A stretch of 8,706 nt of DNA from an uncultured Roseburia sp. GTDB lineage: Bacteria > Bacillota > Clostridia > Lachnospirales > Lachnospiraceae. The notes below the pieces were generated by a model. That model did not search any database. It worked only from the letters and a program-made list of their open reading frames with translations, and had not been told where the DNA came from. Shown one piece after another: positions 6,925-8,706 of this stretch. The stretch is taken from NCBI GenBank assembly GCA_910587865.1, contig CAJUNX010000069.1, positions 3,240 to 11,945 of the forward strand, in the 5' to 3' direction. A program made the translations under genes and the position numbers. The first letter of the stretch is position 1. Each line of letters opens with the position of its first letter.

Positions 6925-7306
6925 GACAGGATCAGCCCCTGCGGATCGCTTCATTTCCAGGCAGTATTCCGATACCGGACAAAAGCCTCACAGTCAAGAC
7001 AATCACATTCATGATCAGCAATATGTTAAAGGAAGTACGGTGGGAAAAACATTTCGCTGCCCGCCTTTTTGCAGTATTTTTATGCTCTGTTCACATTGCT
7101 TTTCACGCGGCAGCCAAAGACCTGAAGCCGCATTCCTGTACGTTTTTTTGTCATAATTATTATGTTTTTGTATTGAGACAGGGTTCCCGCCGGGAAGAAT
7201 ATCCGGCAGCAGTCCAACGCTCTGTCAGGGCGCTATGAGTGATACCAGAATACGCAGGATCACCGCCGCAGCGCGGGAGATCACAGGGAGAAACGCGGCA
7301 ATACCG
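6925..7306. other. gene-free stretch between spo0A and the CRISPR array
   Basis: No convincing gene is present here. Open frames on both strands are short (under 80 codons), lack good ribosome binding sites and have unnatural composition. A - strand frame around 6950-7020 reads as a hydrophobic peptide (MNVIVLTVRLLSGIGILPGN) but is only about 26 codons from its ATG, without a ribosome site; it could be a relic. The stretch also holds a promoter-like sequence at 7148-7176 and, near 7252-7284, a very weak repeat-like segment (15 of 33 matches). Confidence 0.5.
7148..7176 (+). promoter_or_regulatory. promoter-like sequence pointing into the CRISPR tail
   Basis: TTGTCA (5 of 6 to TTGACA) is followed after exactly 17 AT-rich bases by TATTGA (3 of 6 to TATAAT). 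Transcription would run on the + strand into the decayed end of the array, opposite to the inferred crRNA direction. Resemblance only. Confidence 0.25.
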
Positions 7307-7333
7307 AAAAAAAGCCGGGTGCGGTTGTCGCAC
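7307..7333 (-). terminator. possible terminator at the distal end of the array
   Basis: On the - strand GTGCG (7333-7329) pairs with CGCAC (7323-7319) around a five-base loop, then CCGGC and a run of seven T (A-run at 7307-7313 on the + strand). It lies exactly where a - strand CRISPR precursor would leave the array, overlapping the first base of the most decayed repeat. Five bases between stem and T-run is longer than ideal. Confidence 0.35.
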
Positions 7334-7364
7334 TTCAATCGTCTCGCCCAGCGCAGGATACCGG
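7332..7364 (-). repeat. strongly decayed CRISPR repeat
   Basis: Aligned without gaps, 19 of 33 positions match the array consensus, and 19 of the first 26 (ACTTCAATC start, CGCCC, CGCAGG). The last seven bases are unrecognisable. It lies 22 bases before the next decayed repeat, shorter than the normal spacer, which suggests a deletion. Confidence 0.5.
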
Positions 7365-7386
7365 GCGCAGCCAGCCAGACGACAGT

Positions 7387-7419
7387 ATTTTCATCCGCAC
7401 GTAAATCGCAGAGCCGAAC
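7387..7419 (-). repeat. strongly decayed CRISPR repeat
   Basis: 20 of 33 positions match the array consensus without gaps, including ATTT, ATCC, TCGC and the final AC. It lies exactly 66 bases before the repeat at 7453, the normal array period, which supports it despite the low identity. The hairpin arms are lost. Confidence 0.5.
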
Positions 7420-7452
7420 CATAAAAGAATGCAATGGCGCGAAGGTGCGCAG

Positions 7453-7485
7453 ATTTCAATCTGTTCGCCGTGCGCGATGGACAAG
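7453..7485 (-). repeat. decayed CRISPR repeat
   Basis: The first nine bases (ATTTCAATC) are intact, and CGCC and CGCG blocks remain, for 19 of 33 matches. The next repeat starts 70 bases later. Loss is concentrated in the stem arm and the GAGAC end. Confidence 0.75.
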
Positions 7486-7522
7486 ACCACCGGATCAGTG
7501 GGATGAGAGCGAGTGCAGATGC

Positions 7523-8706
7523 ATTTCAATCCACTCGCCACGCGCGGGCCGAGACTCATACGCTTCGGGAAAACCGGCTTAATGCCCAATTTCAATCCAC
7601 CCGCCCCTCACGGGGCGAGACTATGACACGGTGACACCTCCTTAAAAATTGGCACATTTCAATCCACCCGCCCCTCGCGGGGCGAGACACATCTTCCAGG
7701 CAGAGCGATCTCGTTATTGTCATTTCAATCCACCCGCCCCTCGCGGGGCGAGACATCGGAAAAGGATCCTATATCAAATGTCAGTATATTTCAATCCACC
7801 CGCCCCTCGCGGGGCGAGACCGGATAATGCGTATCGTGATATAGAGGATCAGATATTTCAATCCACCCGCCCCTCGCGGGGCGAGACAGGTAAATTTTAT
7901 CATCCGATAATTTGTCTGCCATTTCAATCCACCCGCCCCTCGCGGGGCGAGACCGTAATTTAGCCGGACACCCGTAGTACCGGCGTTATTTCAATCCACC
8001 CGCCCCTCGCGGGGCGAGACATAAAAAACAGTATTTGTGGCTGGGCCTGCTACAATTTCAATCCACCCGCCCCTCGCGGGGCGAGACCTTGGATCCAAGC
8101 GCAATTATGCTTGTATCAATAAATTTCAATCCACCCGCCCCTCGCGGGGCGAGACCTTGTGCTCAATCTGCCCGCAGGCAGAGACGGAATATTTCAATCC
8201 ACCCGCCCCTCGCGGGGCGAGACGCTCGTGATACCCGAGCCAGTAATCCTTTCCGCGATTTCAATCCACCCGCCCCTCGCGGGGCGAGACTAGCAATGTT
8301 GCCAACAATTCCATTTGATGATGCATTTCAATCCACCCGCCCCTCGCGGGGCGAGACCCCCGTCAGCAGGGAGACTATTACCATCCCCAGATTTCAATCC
8401 ACCCGCCCCTCGCGGGGCGAGACACGGAGTACTCGAACAATGAGGCAAAGCGGGAAAAATTTCAATCCACCCGCCCCTCGCGGGGCGAGACTGGATATAG
8501 TAATACTTATTGGCCAAGCTGCTTTATTTCAATCCACCCGCCCCTCGCGGGGCGAGACCTTTTCACCTGATTCCGATTAACTGCAGGGCTTCATTTCAAT
8601 CCACCCGCCCCTCGCGGGGCGAGACTGCATCTGTGCTGGTATCATTTGGTACGGTGGAAAATTTCAATCCACCCGCCCCTCGCGGGGCGAGACCATATAC
8701 ACTGAT
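7523..8706 (-). CRISPR. CRISPR array, type I-C-like repeat, continues past the window
   Basis: Eighteen 33-nt repeats start at 7523, 7589, 7656, 7722, 7788, 7855, 7921, 7988, 8055, 8123, 8191, 8258, 8325, 8391, 8459, 8526, 8593 and 8661. The last 16 are identical; 7589 has one change and 7523 has four. The 17 complete spacers are unique by eye; 16 are 33-35 nt and the first is 33. On the + strand each repeat begins ATTTCAATCC and ends GGGGCGAGAC. Read on the - strand it ends GTGGATTGAAAT, the usual type I-C crRNA handle, with a six-pair stem CGCCCC/GGGGCG closed by GCGA. Orientation and left-end decay place the leader beyond the right edge, where cas genes would be expected. None are in the window. 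The last repeat ends at 8693 and a partial spacer follows. Confidence 0.97.

Noticed and set aside
6923..7238. Two overlapping + strand frames of about 75 codons
   Set aside because: Composition is unlike a protein (Cys, His, Ser and Arg rich), no ribosome binding site, and they begin at the T-run of a terminator-like hairpin.
7252..7284. A still older CRISPR repeat
   Set aside because: Only 15 of 33 positions match, and the 80-base distance to the next relic does not fit the array period.
7225..7434. - strand frame of 69 codons with a hydrophobic C-terminal half
   Set aside because: It runs through three decayed CRISPR repeats and spacers, starts without a ribosome binding site and resembles no family I know.
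7649..8580. Long + strand open frames across the array, reading repeated FNPPAPRGAR or FQSTRPSRGET
   Set aside because: They are translations of the CRISPR repeat and spacers; no frame has a ribosome site and the same peptide recurs only because the repeat does.

Overview
The window looks like chromosome from a spore-forming-lineage Clostridia genome, most likely Lachnospiraceae or a close relative. The grounds are a full Spo0A, a DUF5688-type protein (a family I know mainly from Lachnospiraceae), strong GGAGG ribosome binding sites, roughly 50% GC, and a type I-C-like CRISPR repeat. This is inference from gene content, not a database match.

Layout. Positions 1-183 are a nested tandem repeat that probably overlaps the 3' end of an upstream gene (potA by context). 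Positions 297-3048 hold potB-potC-potD on the + strand, the two permeases and the lipoprotein receptor of a spermidine/putrescine ABC importer. Positions 3049-3430 have no gene but contain a MITE-like imperfect inverted repeat (3129-3233) and two short dyads. A DUF5688-like gene of unknown function (3431-4324, +) runs convergently into glgA (glycogen synthase, 4326-5789, -) with one base between the stop codons. glgA has its own recognisable promoter. Upstream of it, on the same strand, is spo0A (5896-6693, -), whose leader carries a cluster of 0A-box-like sites suggesting autoregulation.

Positions 6694-7331 hold no convincing protein gene. They contain the spo0A control region, a + strand hairpin/terminator pair that could belong to a small RNA, and a + strand promoter-like sequence. 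From about 7332 to the window end lies a CRISPR array: 16 identical 33-nt repeats, one with a single change, one with four changes, and at least three strongly decayed ones at the left end. The repeat orientation (the GTGGATTGAAAT end read on the - strand) and the left-end decay both say that crRNAs are made from the - strand and that the leader, and any cas genes, lie beyond the right edge.

The genes do not form one system: polyamine uptake, glycogen synthesis, sporulation control and CRISPR defence are separate units. The least explained material is the decayed array tail, the minisatellite before potB, the inverted-repeat element after potD, and the possible small RNA between spo0A and the array. 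I found no new enzymatic system in the window.
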